From Rhodococcus sp. KRD162 (GTDB lineage: Bacteria > Actinomycetota > Actinomycetes > Mycobacteriales > Mycobacteriaceae): a stretch of DNA of 64,000 bases. The stretch covers positions 523,561 to 587,560 of the forward strand of contig NZ_JABFAU010000003.1 of NCBI RefSeq assembly GCF_017168335.1. The letters are read 5' to 3'. The position numbers and the translations under genes were made by a program. Shown piece by piece: positions 62,595 to 64,000 of the stretch. The notes under the pieces are model-generated. The model had not been told where the DNA came from, searched no databases, and saw only the letters and a program-made list of their open reading frames with translations. Each line of letters opens with the position of its first letter. Position 1 is the first letter of the stretch.

Positions 62595-64000
62595 GTGGCA
62601 CCTTCCAGCGGACCGGTGCGTCCCGCCCGCTATCTCGCCGTTTTCGCGGTGTTGATCGCAGCGGTGTACGCCCTGGTCTTCTTCACCGGAGACAAAGAAC
62701 CCTCGCCGAAGTTGGGAATCGACCTTCAGGGCGGCACGCGCGTGACCCTCACCGCGCGAACCCCCGATGGCAATGCGCCGACGCAGGACAGCCTGAGGCA
62801 GGCCCAGCAGATCATCGAGACCCGCGTCAACGGTCTCGGTGTCTCCGGCTCCGAGGTGGTCATCGACGGTGACAACCTCGTCATCACGGTGCCCGGTGAC
62901 GACAGCTCCCAGGCGCGCACCCTCGGCCAGACCGCGCGACTGTTCATCCGACCGGTACTGGGATCGGTCGCTCCCTCGGCAGGCCAAGAGACGAACCCGG
63001 GCCAGACGTCCACCGATCCGTCCCCTTCCACCGATCCGCCCGCTCCGGCCGCGTCCACCGATCCGGCGGCACCCACAGCTCCCGCGGATGCTCCCCAGAA
63101 TCGAGTGTTCCCCGCCCAGGATCCGTCGACGGTCGATCCGACGCCCTCGACCGATGCACCGGCCACCGAGGCACCCGCAACCGGTGCACCCGCCACCGGT
63201 ACACCCGCCAGCGATCCGGCCAACGATGCGTCGTTGTCCGACGCGGATCGCGCAGCGCAGGAGATCGCCGACGCTAAGGCACTGCGACAGAGCGAGGACC
63301 CGCAGATCCAGCAGCTGGCCATGCAGTCCCTCGACTGCAATGCAGCCGACCCACTCGCCGGCAACGATGATCCGGCGCTTCCTCTCGTTGCCTGCTCGAC
63401 CGACGGGACGGCCGTCTACCTGCTCGGCCCCACGATCATCGACGGGCAGCAGATTGCCGATGCGACCTCAGGTTTCGACAGCCAGCAAGCCCAGTTCCAG
63501 GTCAGCCTGACCTTCGACTCGGAAGCTTCGAACACCTGGGCACAGTTCACCGCCGCGAATCTGCAGAAGCAGGCCGCATTCGTGCTGGACTCGAAGGTGA
63601 TCAGCGCGCCGGTGATTCAGGGCGTGACCCCCGCCGGTAGCGCCACCTCCATCACCGGAAACTTCAACGCCCAGACCGCCTCGGAGTTGGCCAACACACT
63701 GAAATACGGCTCGCTGCCGTTGTCGTTCGTGTCCTCCGAAGCCGAGACCGTGTCGGCGACGCTGGGATTGGCCTCGCTCGAAGCGGGTCTGATCGCCGGA
63801 GCCATCGGACTGCTGCTCGTGTTGGTCTACTGCCTGCTCTACTACCGCGCCCTCGGCTTGCTGACCGCTCTGTCGTTGATGCTGGCAGGTCTGGTCGTCT
63901 ACGGGATCATCATCCTGCTGGGCAGATGGATCAGTTTCACCCTCGACCTCGCCGGCATCGCCGGATTGATCATCGGTATCGGTATGACCGCCGACTCGTT
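62595..64000 (+). CDS. secD: protein translocase subunit SecD, N-terminal part
   Basis: The gene runs past the right edge; 468 residues are visible. TM1 (~12-31, YLAVFAVLIAAVYALVFF) is followed by KLGIDLQGGTRVTLTA, the SecD P1 signature. An insertion rich in Pro, Ala, Thr and Ser (~120-210), with four 5-residue repeats, interrupts the P1 domain. The rest of P1, P4-like QFQVSLTFDSEASNTWAQFT and the first conserved membrane helices (LEAGLIAGAIGLLLVLVYCL) follow. SecD couples the proton-motive force to late steps of Sec export. GTG start, GAGGAGA about 11 nt upstream. Confidence 0.94.
   Translation, partial: MAPSSGPVRPARYLAVFAVLIAAVYALVFFTGDKEPSPKLGIDLQGGTRVTLTARTPDGNAPTQDSLRQAQQIIETRVNGLGVSGSEVVIDGDNLVITVPGDDSSQARTLGQTARLFIRPVLGSVAPSAGQETNPGQTSTDPSPSTDPPAPAASTDPAAPTAPADAPQNRVFPAQDPSTVDPTPSTDAPATEAPATGAPATGTPASDPANDASLSDADRAAQEIADAKALRQSEDPQIQQLAMQSLDCNAADPLAGNDDPALPLVACSTDGTAVYLLGPTIIDGQQIADATSGFDSQQAQFQVSLTFDSEASNTWAQFTAANLQKQAAFVLDSKVISAPVIQGVTPAGSATSITGNFNAQTASELANTLKYGSLPLSFVSSEAETVSATLGLASLEAGLIAGAIGLLLVLVYCLLYYRALGLLTALSLMLAGLVVYGIIILLGRWISFTLDLAGIAGLIIGIGMTADS
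63156..63215 (+). repeat. 15-bp tandem repeat inside secD
   Basis: Four tandem 15-bp units encode APATE, APATG, APATG and TPASD within the Pro/Ala/Thr-rich insert of SecD. Units two and three differ by a single base, so the array may vary between strains. Confidence 0.75.

Noticed and set aside
1..64000. CRISPR arrays, insertion sequences, rRNA genes
   Set aside because: No spaced direct-repeat array, no transposase with terminal inverted repeats and no rRNA sequence were seen; the only short repeat families are those listed.

Overview
The window is high-GC actinobacterial chromosome, very probably Rhodococcus or a close relative. The genes for mycolata cell-envelope biosynthesis (PimA, a PatA-like acyltransferase, PgsA1, AftC) and gene order matching Mycobacterium tuberculosis from memory (dxs - RNase D - DUF3000 - hemE - hemY - hemQ - msrB - aftC - ribD-like - zapE - GNAT, and thrS - HIT - pgsA - patA - pimA - NUDIX - pdxS - tesB - pdxT - yebC - ruvCAB - yajC - secD) point to Mycobacteriales. 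All assignments come from reading the sequence; no database was searched.

Layout. 1-12.4 kb: end of a TrmA-type RNA methyltransferase, a CGNR zinc-finger regulator, a DrrAB-type ABC exporter, sigK with its anti-sigma factor rskA, a glutaminase fused to STAS and cyclic-nucleotide domains, dxs, a YciI protein with a sugar porter, and an ECF41-type sigma factor with an NmrA-like oxidoreductase. 12.4-15.7 kb: fadB/fadA beta-oxidation pair. 15.8-24.1 kb: RNase D and DUF3000 on the minus strand, then a five-gene plus-strand chain hemE-hemY-hemQ-HAD-molybdoenzyme in which four neighbours share 4-bp GTGA overlaps or nearly touch. 24-31.8 kb: MaoC, msrB, aftC, a lipoprotein with a serine-hydrolase fold but no visible nucleophile, ribD-like reductase, zapE, GNAT, an L7/L12-like membrane protein and a hydrolase.

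31.9-48.4 kb is accessory DNA built around four tRNA genes. On the left, an 8.6-kb element sits in the 3' end of tRNA-Val(GAC) with 26-bp direct repeats. It carries an integrase, an ImmA-like protease, both terminase subunits, a major capsid protein, a probable scaffold, a RepA-like ATPase, a small nuclease and an excisionase, but no portal, tail or lysis gene: it looks like a capsid-encoding phage satellite. On the right, a 7.3-kb island sits in the 3' end of tRNA-Val(CAC), again with 26-bp repeats. It has no integrase, a wrecked relaxase gene, a DUF6119-type gene and a compact sce7726 - sce7725 - RES operon that is a good candidate for a defence or toxin system.

48.4-64 kb returns to the conserved chromosome: thrS, the phosphatidylinositol mannoside genes (pgsA, patA, pimA), vitamin B6 synthase (pdxS, pdxT), a thioesterase, yebC, the Holliday junction genes ruvC-ruvA-ruvB, yajC and the start of secD, which runs off the window.
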